From NCBI GenBank assembly GCA_965226215.1, contig CBDDCH010000001.1, positions 124,001 through 188,000 of the forward strand: a DNA stretch of 64,000 nt. Direction: 5' to 3'. Source of the DNA: G963668345 sp965226215. GTDB taxonomy: Bacteria; Acidobacteriota; Terriglobia; Bryobacterales; UBA6623. The translations under genes were made by a program, and so were the position numbers. This document shows, piece by piece, positions 32,724-41,346 of the stretch (its first letter is position 1; every line of letters begins with the position of its first letter). The notes beneath the pieces were generated by a model. It was not told the DNA's origin, ran no database searches, and was given only the letters and a program-made list of their open reading frames with translations.

Positions 32724-33374
32724 ATGGCCCGTCTGATCGAATCAATATTCCTCGAAGGTCCGGCCGGCCGGCTGGAAGCGCTTCACGAAAGCCCCGACGA
32801 AACGGTTCGCGTCGAACGCGCTGTCGTCATCTGCCATCCGCATCCCCTCCATGGCGGGACCATGCACAACAAGGTTGTCTACCGGCTGGCCAAAGGGGCG
32901 CGACAGGCGCGCTCGGCCGTGTTGCGCTTCAATTTCCGGGGGGTCGGGCAAAGCTCAGGGACCCATGACGAAGGCATCGGTGAGCAAGACGATTTGCGCG
33001 TGGCTGTGGACTACCTTGCAGGACGTTATCCAGGCTTGCCACTTGTCGCTGCCGGTTTTTCTTTCGGTTCGAGAGTGGGCCTGGGCGTATCTTGCGGTGA
33101 CACTCGCATCGAGCGCTGCCCGGCCGTGGGGACTCCGGTGGATCACGGCTCGTGGAACTCTCTTGCGCATTGCGGCTGCCCCAAGTTTTTTCTCCACAGC
33201 ACGAACGATGCGCACGGGGCTCGTCACACGATGGAGCAGGTTTTCGCCCGTGCTGCCTCACCGAAGACGCTTACCTGGATCGAAGCTGCCGACCACTTCT
33301 TTAGCGGCGGACTCGATGAGTTGGAAGAAGCGGCCCGCCAAGCCATCGCGGCTGACATCCCCCCTGTTATTTGA
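32724..33374 (+). CDS. Alpha/beta hydrolase, dienelactone-hydrolase-like
   Basis: A 216-residue cytoplasmic hydrolase of a family common in proteobacteria and acidobacteria. The opening V-V-I-C-H-P-H-P-L-H-G-G-T-M-H-N-K-V-V is diagnostic, followed by RFNFRGVGQSSGTHDEG. The nucleophile elbow G-F-S-F-G-S holds the Ser and ADHFFSG the catalytic His. The substrate is not known. It lies 20 bases after yajQ on the same strand. Confidence 0.87.
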   Translation: MARLIESIFLEGPAGRLEALHESPDETVRVERAVVICHPHPLHGGTMHNKVVYRLAKGARQARSAVLRFNFRGVGQSSGTHDEGIGEQDDLRVAVDYLAGRYPGLPLVAAGFSFGSRVGLGVSCGDTRIERCPAVGTPVDHGSWNSLAHCGCPKFFLHSTNDAHGARHTMEQVFARAASPKTLTWIEAADHFFSGGLDELEEAARQAIAADIPPVI

Positions 33375-33499
33375 TCCACAGCCACCCGGGCCCCAAGCCT
33401 CCCGCGTTTATTCGAGGGAGTGCCCATGGGCCTCACGGCCCATGCAAAGGGATGAAAGCCGGAGGGGTTTCGACGGAGCAGCGCTTCGGTCAAGCCGGA

Positions 33500-33600
33500 T
33501 CCTTGGCCTGTCACTAGCGTTCCAGGCTCAGTCCCTTGCTATCGCACACCCTTGCCATGCCCGATTCGGAGCCGCCAATGCCAGTGAGCGGCCATGGCGT
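33500..33600. repeat. Partial copies of repeat R3
   Basis: ATCCTTGGCCTGTCACTAGCG..GTTCCAGGCTCAGTC (33500-33532) and GATTCGGAGCCGCCAATGCCAGTGAGCGGCC (33563-33593) are the two halves of R3 in swapped order. The rest of the gap 33375-33807 holds no recognisable gene. Confidence 0.55.
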
Positions 33601-33807
33601 ACGACCAGGCCTGTGTCCCACCCAAAAGGGTCAAGGCGGATGGGTTTCGACCGGGCAGGGGCGGCTCACTGTTGAAGAACGGCCAACTGTGGAAGGAAAT
33701 GATGAGCTTTACTGAGCGGCTACGGAGACGGCTGGCGGACCCTTCCGGTCGGACGTTCGGGACGTCATCCGCTCAGGGCGCTGCCGGGCATTCTACACTG
33801 TTACCTT

Positions 33808-34557
33808 ATGCCTGAACAGATCTCGAAACCCTTGTCGGACGTAACGAAGACTCTCACCGCCCGGAACCGGTTCCGCTATTACGATCTGCTCGTTCACGCT
33901 TTCGTGGTCGTTCTGCTGGTTTCCAATCTGGTTGCCCAGAAGCTATGCGCCATCGGACCGTTTATCCTCTTCGGACGGGAGTTGGGCCCGTTTTACATCA
34001 GCGGCGCGATGATCCTGTTTCCGATCACCTACATTTTCGGCGACATTTTCGTCGAAGTTTATGGCTACAGCGCATCGCGGCGGGCCATCTGGATCGGGTT
34101 TTTCTCGGCCGCGTTGTTGGCGATGATGGCGCAAATTACCACAAGTCTTCCGGCGGCGCCGGCGTTCAACAACCAAGACGCGTTCGAGCGGGTCTTCGGC
34201 TTCGTGCCACGTGTTCTTGCGGCCAGCCTGGTCGCTTACTGGTGCGGAGAATTCGCCAACGCCTTCGTGATGTCGAAAATGAAGCTCATCACCCAGGGAA
34301 AGTGGCTTTGGACACGCACCGTCGGCTCGACCGTCGTGGGCCAGCTAGTGGACACCGTGATCGTGATTACGATTATCTTCATCGGCATTCACGACTTCCG
34401 AACGATGTTGAATCTCATGTTCACCGGCTATGTCTTTAAGGTCGGCTACGAAGCCATTGCTACTCCAGTTACCTATTGGGTCGTCAACAGCTTGAAGCGA
34501 GCCGAAGGCGTAGACACTTTCGATGAAGGGGTCAGCTTCAATCCTTTCAGGACGTAG
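33808..34557 (+). CDS. Queuosine precursor transporter (YhhQ family)
   Basis: A 249-residue membrane protein with about six hydrophobic segments, of the YhhQ/Vut_1 family that imports 7-cyano-7-deazaguanine. It shows the family pattern LVSNLVAQKLC, ILFPITYIFGDIFVEVYGYSASRRAIWIGF, and the WTRTVGSTVVGQLVDTVI and FKVGYEAIATPVTY segments. I see no preQ1 riboswitch motif in the leader. Confidence 0.92.
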   Translation: MPEQISKPLSDVTKTLTARNRFRYYDLLVHAFVVVLLVSNLVAQKLCAIGPFILFGRELGPFYISGAMILFPITYIFGDIFVEVYGYSASRRAIWIGFFSAALLAMMAQITTSLPAAPAFNNQDAFERVFGFVPRVLAASLVAYWCGEFANAFVMSKMKLITQGKWLWTRTVGSTVVGQLVDTVIVITIIFIGIHDFRTMLNLMFTGYVFKVGYEAIATPVTYWVVNSLKRAEGVDTFDEGVSFNPFRT

Positions 34558-34847
34558 GAGCGGAGTCCGGGATGACAAAGCTGATGATTCCCTTTGTCAA
34601 GACCTGACTTCGGAAGCGCTATAAGAATCAGTAATTTACTTGGACCGACGACTGTCTGAGCAGCCTCTCCCTGAGTACCGGCCGTTCGGCGAGGGAAGCC
34701 CAGTCCGGCTGGCAGCTAGCTTTACGTAGCACCGGGCCTCCTGCTGTGAGGGCCAACTGGTGAGGAAGACGACCGCGGCGATTGCGTTTCTCAGATCCTA
34801 CCCCCGATAATATCGACAGAACATCTCATTGTCGAAGGGAATCTTGG

Positions 34848-35132
34848 ATGCCAAGAACTGTCTTCATGGGGAACCTCCCGAACTGGGTTACAGCCGAAGA
34901 GATCGAGGGCTGGCTGAGCAGCGAAGAAATCATCTTCGATGAAGTGAAGGTCATTCGTGACTTTGAAACGCAAGAATCCAAAGGCTACGCTTTCATAGAA
35001 GCCGCTTCCGACGAGGACGTAAAGGCGGTTATTAAGCGCTTCAATCGCGCTCCGCTCGAAGACAAAGTTCTTCGCGTAAACGAAGCTCGCTCGTCAGAGC
35101 ACAACAAAGGCCCGCGCCGTCGCCGCGGCTAG
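34848..35132 (+). CDS. RRM-type RNA-binding protein
   Basis: A 94-residue single RNA-recognition-motif protein. RNP2 is TVFMGNLP (residues 4-11) and RNP1 is SKGYAFIEAA (residues ~47-56); the tail is basic (GPRRRRG). Small RRM proteins are common in cyanobacteria and acidobacteria and are thought to act as RNA chaperones. ATG 34848 is chosen for GAAGGGA upstream and family length. Confidence 0.88.
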   Translation: MPRTVFMGNLPNWVTAEEIEGWLSSEEIIFDEVKVIRDFETQESKGYAFIEAASDEDVKAVIKRFNRAPLEDKVLRVNEARSSEHNKGPRRRRG

Positions 35133-35189
35133 AGGGCCTGGCAGGCCAAAAGTCGAGCCCTGGTCCATGACACCCTGTGGCCCTGTGGC

Positions 35190-35226
35190 GCGGGCCTCCG
35201 GCCCGCAGCGGCGACCTCGGGTCGCC
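35190..35226. terminator. Two adjacent GC hairpins between convergent genes
   Basis: GCGGGCC-TCC-GGCCCGC (35190-35206) and GGCGACC-TCG-GGTCGCC (35210-35226) stand side by side between the RRM gene and the convergent peroxiredoxin gene. There is no T-run, so they are terminator candidates or short repeats. Confidence 0.45.
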
Positions 35227-35239
35227 GTCAGAAAGCGGG

Positions 35240-35701
35240 CTAGTCGACTGCCTCGTCCTTGACGGCCCCCAGGATCCTCTCGGGAGACGGCATGCCCCGC
35301 TCCGCAAACCGAACTCGCCCGTCGATCCCGATACCGTAGACCGACCGTTTGACAAAAAACCCGCCCGCACCGTAGCGAGCAGCAACCTTTCTTCCCTTGT
35401 CAACCAGCAAGGGAAACGGAAACTCGTGAGCGCTTTTGAACTTTTGATGGCTGCGCGAGCTCCCGGGATTAACGCCGAACAGTGTGATGCCGTGCTCCTT
35501 GAAGGCCGCCCAGTTGTCCCGCAACTGACATAGTTGCTTGCGTCAGCCGGGGGTTGCGTCCATGACGTAGAAGACAAGCACGACGGGGCGGCCGCCGTGG
35601 AAATCGGAGAGCCGAACGACGTTGCCGGTCTCATCAGGAAGCTGGAAATCCGGGGCTTCCGAGCCGACCGGAAGGAGCTCGCCGCCGAATGGGAAGGGCA
35701 C
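35240..35701 (-). CDS. Selenocysteine-containing BCP-type peroxiredoxin (UGA at 35543-35545)
   Basis: A thiol-dependent peroxidase with selenocysteine as attacking residue. Two open stretches in the same reverse frame are joined through TGA 35543-35545: ...LVFYVMDATPG-[TGA]-RKQLCQLRDNW... BCP peroxiredoxins have TPGCT..AC at this place, so the UGA replaces the peroxidatic Cys codon (Sec53), and the resolving Cys58 is kept. Upstream is the family opening APDFQLPDETG; downstream are LFGVNPGSSRSHQKF, FPLLVDKGRKVA and a normal C-terminus. The start I favour is GTG at 35699-35701, giving 153 residues; the frame is open further upstream. A hairpin that fits a bacterial SECIS follows the UGA. Confidence 0.87.
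35511..35527 (-). promoter_or_regulatory. Candidate bacterial SECIS hairpin of the peroxiredoxin
   Basis: Fifteen bases after the UGA, the reverse strand reads CAGUUG (35527-35522), loop CGGGA, CAACUG (35516-35511): a 6-bp stem and a G-containing loop 22-26 bases after the UGA. A competing hairpin GCAACU-AUGUC-AGUUGC lies closer to the UGA (+6 to +22). Confidence 0.65.
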
Positions 35702-35813
35702 GGCTTCATCATACTCAACGAGCCGGCGAGCGGCTGTTCCCCGGTGGGCGCTCTGCGTTGGCGCACGACCCTCCCCGGTATGGCACAGCCCTCGAGCCCT
35801 CCCTCGGGATCGC

Positions 35814-36932
35814 TCAGTTCGTGAAGTAGTCTTTGACTTTGTCGAAGATGCCTTTTTCTGTAGGAGAATTATCGACAGGCAGGACTTCAAGCAGCGACTC
35901 GAAAAATTTGCGCTGCTCCTTGGTGAGTTTGGAAGGAACCACGACTTTGATATGAACGACCAGATCGCCCCGCCGGCCGCTTTGCACGTGAGCAACTCCC
36001 CGGTTGCGAAGACGAAATTGGCGACCGGTCTCGACGCCAGGTGGAATCTTCAGTTGGGCCTGCCCCTCAAGGGACGGCACAGTGATCTGAGCTCCCAGGG
36101 CAGCCTGTGCCACGTTGATCGGCACCTCGCAATGCAGATCGCTTTCCACCCGCTCGAAAATCGGGTGGTCGCGAACCCCCAGCACGACATATAAGTCGCC
36201 GGGCGGGCCGCCCAGCGCCCCCGCTTCGCCTTCGCCACCTAGGCGCAGCCGAGTGCCGTTGTCGACGCCGGGAGGGATGTTCACCGGCAGCTTGCATTGC
36301 TTACGGAGTTGTCCCCGACCTCCACAGGTACTGCAGGGTTTCTCGATGACCTGGCCTGAACCGCCGCACCGGGAGCAAGTGCGACCGACCGAGAAAACCC
36401 CCTGCTGGTAGTACACCTGCCCTCGACCCCCGCAGGTGGAGCAAGTCGTCGGGCCTCTGCCTGCCGCCGCCCCCGACCCTCGGCACTCGCTGCAGGCTTC
36501 GTTACGCGGAAACTGGATCGCGGTGCTGAGGCCGAAGACGGCGTCTTCGAAATCCACTTCCAGGTCGTACTGCAGGTCGGTGCCGCGTCGTGGCCTGGCC
36601 CTACGCTGCCGCCCCCCGAACAGATCACCGAAGCCGAAGAAGTCCCCGAAAATGTCAGCAAAATCGCTGAAGTCTCGTGGATCGAATCCGCCGCCGCTTA
36701 CACTGGCAAGCCCATCGTGCCCGAAACGGTCATAGCGGCTGCGTCGTTCGGCGTCGCTGAGCACACTGTAGGCCTCGGCCGCCTCCTTGAATCTTTCCTC
36801 TGCGTCCGAGCTGTCGGGATTGCGATCAGGATGATACTTCAACGCCAGCTTGCGGTAGGCGCTCTTGATCGCGCCTTCCCCGGTGCCACGGTCAACGCCC
36901 AAAACTTCGTAATAGTCCCGTTTGTTTGCCAC
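35814..36932 (-). CDS. dnaJ: Chaperone DnaJ
   Basis: A 372-residue co-chaperone that stimulates DnaK ATPase. The J domain (1-70) has the HPD motif in LKYHPDRNPDS. A Gly/Phe-rich linker with FGDFFGFGDLFGG follows, then the zinc domain with four repeats: CSECRGSG, CSTCGGRG, CSRCGGSG and CSTCGGRG. The C-terminal substrate domain is complete. It is downstream of grpE on the same strand; dnaK is not in the window. Confidence 0.96.
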   Translation of the reverse strand: MANKRDYYEVLGVDRGTGEGAIKSAYRKLALKYHPDRNPDSSDAEERFKEAAEAYSVLSDAERRSRYDRFGHDGLASVSGGGFDPRDFSDFADIFGDFFGFGDLFGGRQRRARPRRGTDLQYDLEVDFEDAVFGLSTAIQFPRNEACSECRGSGAAAGRGPTTCSTCGGRGQVYYQQGVFSVGRTCSRCGGSGQVIEKPCSTCGGRGQLRKQCKLPVNIPPGVDNGTRLRLGGEGEAGALGGPPGDLYVVLGVRDHPIFERVESDLHCEVPINVAQAALGAQITVPSLEGQAQLKIPPGVETGRQFRLRNRGVAHVQSGRRGDLVVHIKVVVPSKLTKEQRKFFESLLEVLPVDNSPTEKGIFDKVKDYFTN

Positions 36933-37061
36933 GGATATAAGTCTCGCTGCCCCCGTCGCGATTGGCGCTGCTGCTATTTCGACCCGGCAGCGCTATAGTC
37001 GGCGCCCTGTTGCCTAGTAAGCTGTCCCAGACAAGACTTTGATCGTCCTGGCGACGTGCCA

Positions 37062-37100
37062 CACGCTTTCAGCGTGCTGTGTCGGGCTTTCGAGCCCGAC
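37062..37100. repeat. Two adjacent hairpins between grpE and dnaJ
   Basis: CACGCT-TTC-AGCGTG (37062-37076) and GTCGGGCT-TTCG-AGCCCGAC (37081-37100), the second with a stable UUCG loop. They may separate grpE and dnaJ expression or act as REP-like repeats. Confidence 0.55.
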
Positions 37101-37147
37101 ATTTCCGAATCTCGAATCTATAGTGAACCCGTCTCCAGGACAATCCA

Positions 37148-37843
37148 CTAGTCCTTCTTTTCTTCCTGTTCGCCCTTCGTCTGCTCGGCGGTTTCCTTCA
37201 CGGCTACCTTGACCATGGCCGGTCTCAGCAGGCGGTCTTTGAAGTGATACCCGCGTTGGTAAACCTCGAGGATCGTCTGGTCCTGCTCGTCGTTCTCGGC
37301 GGGCTCTCGGTCTAGCGCGTGATGGAAATAGGGGTTGAATTTAGTGTTTTCGGTTTCCACGAGCTTCAACCCAGCTCGCGTAAAGACCTCGAACATCCGC
37401 TGGTAGATCAGGTCCAACCCCTCGCGGAACTCGGTGTCGATCCCTGGAGCGTTTAAAGCGCGTTCGAAATCATCGAGGATGGGCAAGAGCGACTCGATCG
37501 TCCCCATCGCCGCGTATGCGTGAGCCTCTTCCTTCTCCCGCAGGAGTCGTTTGCGGAAGTTTTCAAAATCGGCCTGGGCCCGCTGAAAGCGCTCAAATTG
37601 CTGGTTCTTCTCGGCCACGGCCCGATCCCTCTCGGCGACCGCGGCAGCGAGGTCTGACTCGGCGGCCGCTTCGGTGCCGCCGGGCTGAGGTTCAGCCTCG
37701 TCCTCGGGCGTCGAGCCGCTCGAGCCGGTGCCGTCGACCTCGTTGGGACTGCGGGAGGGTTCTTCTTGGTGGGGCTGAGATTCCTCGGCCGGTTCAGCCT
37801 GTGTCTGTAGGTTCTCGGTTTCCTGGGACTTGACTTTGCCCAT
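37148..37843 (-). CDS. grpE: Nucleotide exchange factor GrpE
   Basis: A 231-residue DnaK nucleotide-exchange factor. The first ~75 residues are an acidic, disordered Glu/Pro/Ser tail. A long coiled coil (ERDRAVAEKNQQFERFQRAQADFENFRKRL) and the beta-wing domain follow, with LLPILDDFERAL and a C-terminal YQRGYHFKDRLLRPAMVKV motif, typical of GrpE. It precedes dnaJ. Confidence 0.95.
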   Translation of the reverse strand: MGKVKSQETENLQTQAEPAEESQPHQEEPSRSPNEVDGTGSSGSTPEDEAEPQPGGTEAAAESDLAAAVAERDRAVAEKNQQFERFQRAQADFENFRKRLLREKEEAHAYAAMGTIESLLPILDDFERALNAPGIDTEFREGLDLIYQRMFEVFTRAGLKLVETENTKFNPYFHHALDREPAENDEQDQTILEVYQRGYHFKDRLLRPAMVKVAVKETAEQTKGEQEEKKD

Positions 37844-37899
37844 TCTTTCTACCCATTGGATTCTCTTGCGGTACGACCCGTCAAACTGCCGGCCCGGGC

Positions 37900-38610
37900 T
37901 GCTTCGAGAGCTTCTCTTACCATGTTAACAAGATCCCCCATAACTGACCGTCAGGGGCGGGCGGGGGGCGCCAGTGGAACATGCAGCGGGCCGCGAAGCG
38001 GCGCACCCGGCAAGGCGATCGGGCGGAGATGACTGTGGCCAGACCTAATGAGGAGGCTGGGGTCGATGGCCGCGAGCGACCATCTGTCCGACCACAGCCA
38101 CCCCCGCCGTCGGCGGAAAAGGAGAAGACCGACCACTAATGGGTCGAGCTAATGGGGAGACATCCATGCCCCCCCAAGAGGATAGACGTGGCCGGAGATG
38201 ATTGGTTGCGGCGCCGGATAGCTGCCGTGGGTTGTCCGCTTCGAAATCGTCCGAAAGCTCTGCTAACGAGACCGCTCGCTGAACACTCGCCGCCGACAGC
38301 CGGTGACAAATCGTCACCCCGATGTGGCGCACGCATTCTTGCGTGCCGTGGCGCCATTCGTGGCGACATTGAGTCGCACGGACGGAAGCCGAGATCCGTA
38401 GCGCGGTCGCGCTACGGGCTCACCCCGGGCTAATGGTGGCTACGGGCTGCGTCGCCGCTTCGCGGCGAAGGACCGGCAAGAGTGCCGGCCCTACCAAGTC
38501 GGCGGCGTTCAGTAGGGACAAACACTCTTGTTTGTCCTAGCGAACTCGGGCTAACTTGCCACCTGCTCAAGCGGGCAAGCATAGGGATCGCTTGGCCTCT
38601 GGCTACTCCT
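37900..38610. other. Gene-free region rich in short GC hairpins
   Basis: No convincing gene is seen. Short palindromes occur, for example GCACGCA-TTCT-TGCGTGC (38329-38346), CCGGCA-AGAG-TGCCGG (38472-38487) and the R5 hairpin GACAAACACTCTTGTTTGTC (38517-38536). The region ends at the target duplication of the IS1595-family element. Confidence 0.6.
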
Positions 38611-38618
38611 TTTCTTTG
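38611..38618. repeat. Left target-site duplication of the IS1595-family element
   Basis: TTTCTTTG, identical to 42379-42386. Confidence 0.88.
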
Positions 38619-38656
38619 GGGAATTATATACGTAACTGGACAATCCGTCATCGGGC

Positions 38657-38705
38657 ACCGGGCGGGATTCGATGTCACCGGAGTCGATATTGAACCGCAT
38701 CCGTG
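38657..38705 (+). pseudogene. Possible DNA cytosine methyltransferase fragment (weak)
   Basis: Just inside the left end of the IS1595-family element the forward strand reads HRAGFDVTGVDIEPHP, which resembles the Rossmann start of phage and mobile-element DNA methylases (RAGFDVVGVDI-x-PQP). The frame soon loses similarity. It could be a leftover of earlier cargo or chance; about 16 residues are too few to decide. Confidence 0.25.
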
Positions 38706-39154
38706 TGAGCTGCTGTATAGTAGTAGTTGCCCGTTAGGTGCTGGCGTGGGCTCTCACGCGAGGTGGAGCAAAGCGCCGGGAGCCAAAAGGCTCGCGTAAA
38801 GTCGGTTTCTGAACAGGATTGGCGTTCGCCAGTGCAGACTCCCATATTGGCCAATTCGCATGTTTCAAGGAGCGATAAAGAAAGCGCAGCAGTATACGCT
38901 GCCGGTTGTTGTTTCCTGTCGCAGACAGGACGGCACCACCGGTAGTTTAATCGGTGCGTTTATTGTCCTCAACGAGGACGGTTGGATTCTTACAGCTGCC
39001 CACATTGTAAGAGAAATGCAGCGATTCGCTCAGGAAACAAACGCCTACAATGATTATACGGCTCAAAAAGCCGGCCTCGGCGCTGAGGGGAACCTTACAA
39101 GGGCGGAACGAAAAAAGAAGATCAGGTCATTTGTCAAGCCTCCTAAAAATTCCG

Positions 39155-40453
39155 GGTTCTTCCGGGTTTCTAGTGGGCGAGTGAGGCTCGGTGGTAGTCT
39201 CGCGGGATGCAAGACCGCGAGCTATACCGCCAGATTCTGGGCATCGAAAGTCCCTGGAAAGTCGTGCGAGTGGAGCTGCGCCGAGCCGACGGCGAAGTCC
39301 ACGTCTTCCTCGAACACGACGAGCAAGTCCGCTGGCCGTGCCGCCAATGCAGCGCCGTGTGCGCACTCCACGATCATCAGCCCGAACGCCGCTGGCGTCA
39401 CCTCGACACCTGTCAGTACCGCACGATCCTGCACGCCCGGCCGCCGCGCAGCGACTGCTCCGAGCACGGGCCGCGCGTCGTGCGACTGCCCTGGGCCGAG
39501 GCTTCCAGCCGCTTCACCGCGCTGTTTGAAGCTCTCGCGATCTCGTGGCTGAAGGAAGCCAGCCAGCAAGGCATCGCCGAGTTGCTGGCGCTGAGCTGGG
39601 ACGAGATTCACGGCATCCTGGAACGCGCCGTGCAACGTGGGCTCGAACGTCGCGCGGCAGAGCCGATTCCCTACCTGGGCGTCGACGAGAAGAGCTTCCG
39701 CAAGCGCCATCGCTATCTCACCGTCGTCAACGATCTCAACCGCTCGCGCGTGTTGTTCGTCGCCGAGGGACGCAGCCAGGCCAGCCTGGACGGCTTTTGG
39801 AAGACGTTGAGCGCAGAGCAACTCGCCCGAGTCGAGGCCGTCGCGATGGACATGTGGGATCCTTACGTCGCCTCGACCCGGGAGCATCTCGACGAATCGG
39901 AGAAAAAGATCGTTTACGACAAATATCACATCGCGGCGCATCTGGCGAAGGCGGTGGACCAGGTGCGGCGGGCGGAGAACAAGCGTTTACTGGCCCTCGG
40001 CGACGAGCGTTTGACAGGCACGAAGTACGCTTGGCTGCGGCATCCGGCGAACTTTTCCGGGGACGCCTGGCGCGAGTTCCGCGCGCTGCGCGAAAGCGAC
40101 TTGAAGACGGCGCGGGCGTGGGCGTTGAAGGAAACGGCTATGCGGCTGTTCGACTATCGTCGCGAATCGGCGGCGCGAGCTTTCTTCGAGCAATGGCGCG
40201 GCTGGGCGAGTCGCAGCCGGCTGACGCCGATGGTCACCGTAGCGCGGATGTTGACGGCTCGCCTCGAAAACATACTCACGTATCTGAAACACCGCATTAC
40301 GAACGCGGTCAGCGAGGGGTTGAACTCAAGGATTCAATGGGTCAAGGCCACGGCGCGCGGTTTCCGCAATCAACAGAACTTCATCAACGCCATCTACTTC
40401 CACTGTGGGAAACTCGATCTGGCTCCTTCGCCCACTTAAAACCCGGAAGAGCC
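39155..40453 (+). mobile_element. ISL3-family insertion sequence, copy 1 (1299 bp)
   Basis: The ends GGTTCTTCCGGGTTT..AGTGGGCG (39155-39179) and their inverse at 40429-40453 agree at 22 of 25 bases. The flanks 39147-39154 and 40454-40461 are both AAATTCCG, the 8-bp duplication usual for ISL3. It carries one transposase gene. Insertion split the protease gene recently enough that both duplication copies are still identical. Confidence 0.95.
39207..40439 (+). CDS. ISL3-family transposase
   Basis: A 410-residue DDE transposase, full length for ISL3. An N-terminal zinc finger (CRQCSAVC...DHQPERRWRHLDTC) precedes a helix-turn-helix and the DDE core: Asp in YLGVDEKSF, Asp in VAMDMWDPY, and Glu in NAVSEGLNSRIQW, with the typical KATARGFRNQQNF end. 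It appears intact. A near-identical partial copy lies at 63593-64000 on the other strand. Confidence 0.95.
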   Translation: MQDRELYRQILGIESPWKVVRVELRRADGEVHVFLEHDEQVRWPCRQCSAVCALHDHQPERRWRHLDTCQYRTILHARPPRSDCSEHGPRVVRLPWAEASSRFTALFEALAISWLKEASQQGIAELLALSWDEIHGILERAVQRGLERRAAEPIPYLGVDEKSFRKRHRYLTVVNDLNRSRVLFVAEGRSQASLDGFWKTLSAEQLARVEAVAMDMWDPYVASTREHLDESEKKIVYDKYHIAAHLAKAVDQVRRAENKRLLALGDERLTGTKYAWLRHPANFSGDAWREFRALRESDLKTARAWALKETAMRLFDYRRESAARAFFEQWRGWASRSRLTPMVTVARMLTARLENILTYLKHRITNAVSEGLNSRIQWVKATARGFRNQQNFINAIYFHCGKLDLAPSPT

Positions 40454-41058
40454 AAATTCCGTAACCAATTTTTCTCCGTGGTGGGCAAAGGACGATTGGC
40501 GCGTAGATTCTTTTCAACTTAATCTATTAGCAGACGTAGCCATAGGCCAGATCATTGGATTTGACAAGACCCGTGTAAAGACGTATCCCGTGTTTAAGAA
40601 TCCAGCGGTTAATTTCGACGTTGGTGAGAACCTATGCAAACTAGGGTTTCCGTTCCATGAGATAAAGCCGACGTTTGTTGAAACGACCAGCAGATTTCAG
40701 TTGCCACAAGACGCACTCCCAATTCCTTTCTTCCCGATTGAAGGGATTTTCACACGCACTGCGATAATCAAGGATGGAAATGACGAAACGGCGTCAGCCG
40801 AATTCGTGGAGACTTCATCGCCAGGTTTGCGTGGCCAAAGCGGTGGCCCGACATTTGACGCACAGGGCAGAGTTTGGGCAATGCAATCGAGAACGGTTCA
40901 TTATCCTTTGGGATTTTCCCCGGAAGTTCCGAACCATCGGAACAGGGAGCACCAGTTCCTTAATTCAGGAATGGGAACGCACGCGAACACTATCATTGCT
41001 ATCCTGAATAATTCTGGCGTGAAGTTCTCTATGTCACAGGACTAAAATGGAGGCAGTA

Positions 41059-41268
41059 ATGTTAGCGCTTCGTGTCGTAAAGTTTTCTGCTGAGGATGAA
41101 GACCAAACAGTCGCGTGTTCTGGAGACCAGCCGGCCACCACCTTCATAGCGAACGAGTTCTGGTTCCCCATGTCTGTCACAAACGGTAAACAACTTACGC
41201 CGTCTGATCTTGATAGCGTAGCCTCTTTCCAACCATGGCCAATGAACGCAAACCCGGCCGACCGATAA
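41059..41268 (+). CDS. Small hypothetical cargo protein after the protease
   Basis: I do not recognise this 69-residue protein. GGAGG (41049-41053) precedes the ATG at 41059, only 13 bases after the protease stop, so the two formed an operon. It is acidic at first (VVKFSAEDEDQ) and ends with FQPWPMNANPADR. Its position suggests a partner, substrate or inhibitor of the protease. Confidence 0.55.
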   Translation: MLALRVVKFSAEDEDQTVACSGDQPATTFIANEFWFPMSVTNGKQLTPSDLDSVASFQPWPMNANPADR

Positions 41269-41346
41269 CGAACCGGATCGTGAACACGATCCCAGCGACA
41301 GGGGAAGAAATCGCCGCCGCGATCTGCGTCGAGGTGGATGGGAAGA
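41235..41346 (+). CDS. Short ORF facing the IS1595 transposase (uncertain)
   Basis: An ATG at 41235 opens ERKPGRPITNRIVNTIPATGEEIAAAI, which looks protein-like, but the frame runs on to 41453 antisense to the transposase gene and overlaps the end of the preceding small gene. It may be a small conserved ORF of the element. Evidence is weak; the end given is where the transposase gene begins. Confidence 0.3.

Larger units (their letters stand above)
38860..41045 (+). pseudogene. Trypsin-like serine protease gene interrupted by ISL3-family element
   Basis: The 5' part (38860-39154) encodes a chymotrypsin-fold start with the catalytic His48 in GWILTAAHIV. The 3' part (40462-41045) continues with DSFQLNLLADVAIGQI (likely Asp123) and the nucleophile in SSPGLRGQSGGPTFD. 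Removing the ISL3 copy and one 8-bp duplication rejoins KPPKNS to VTNFSPWWAKDDW in frame, giving an uninterrupted 292-residue protein (879 bases). No signal peptide is seen, so the intact enzyme was probably cytoplasmic, as in peptidases of defence or conflict systems. It is cargo of the IS1595-family element. In its present state it makes no active protease, since His and Ser are on separate pieces. Confidence 0.88.

Noticed and set aside
32724..33675. Plus-strand 274-codon frame overlapping the hydrolase
   Set aside because: It is a shifted frame of the hydrolase gene that runs on into repeat R3.
33594..33815. Short ORF before the queuosine-precursor transporter
   Set aside because: Low-complexity translation within a repeat-bearing gap, no ribosome site and no recognisable motif.
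35240..35701. Peroxiredoxin as a pseudogene or two small genes
   Set aside because: Same frame on both sides of a TGA that replaces the catalytic Cys codon, with a suitable hairpin.
37900..38610. CRISPR array or integron-like array because of many hairpins
   Set aside because: The palindromes differ in sequence and spacing; there is no regular direct repeat with spacers.
38482..38799. 105-codon plus-strand ORF spanning the transposon end
   Set aside because: It runs across the IS1595 target site and terminal repeat, so it is a chance frame; only the possible methylase-like fragment inside it is listed.
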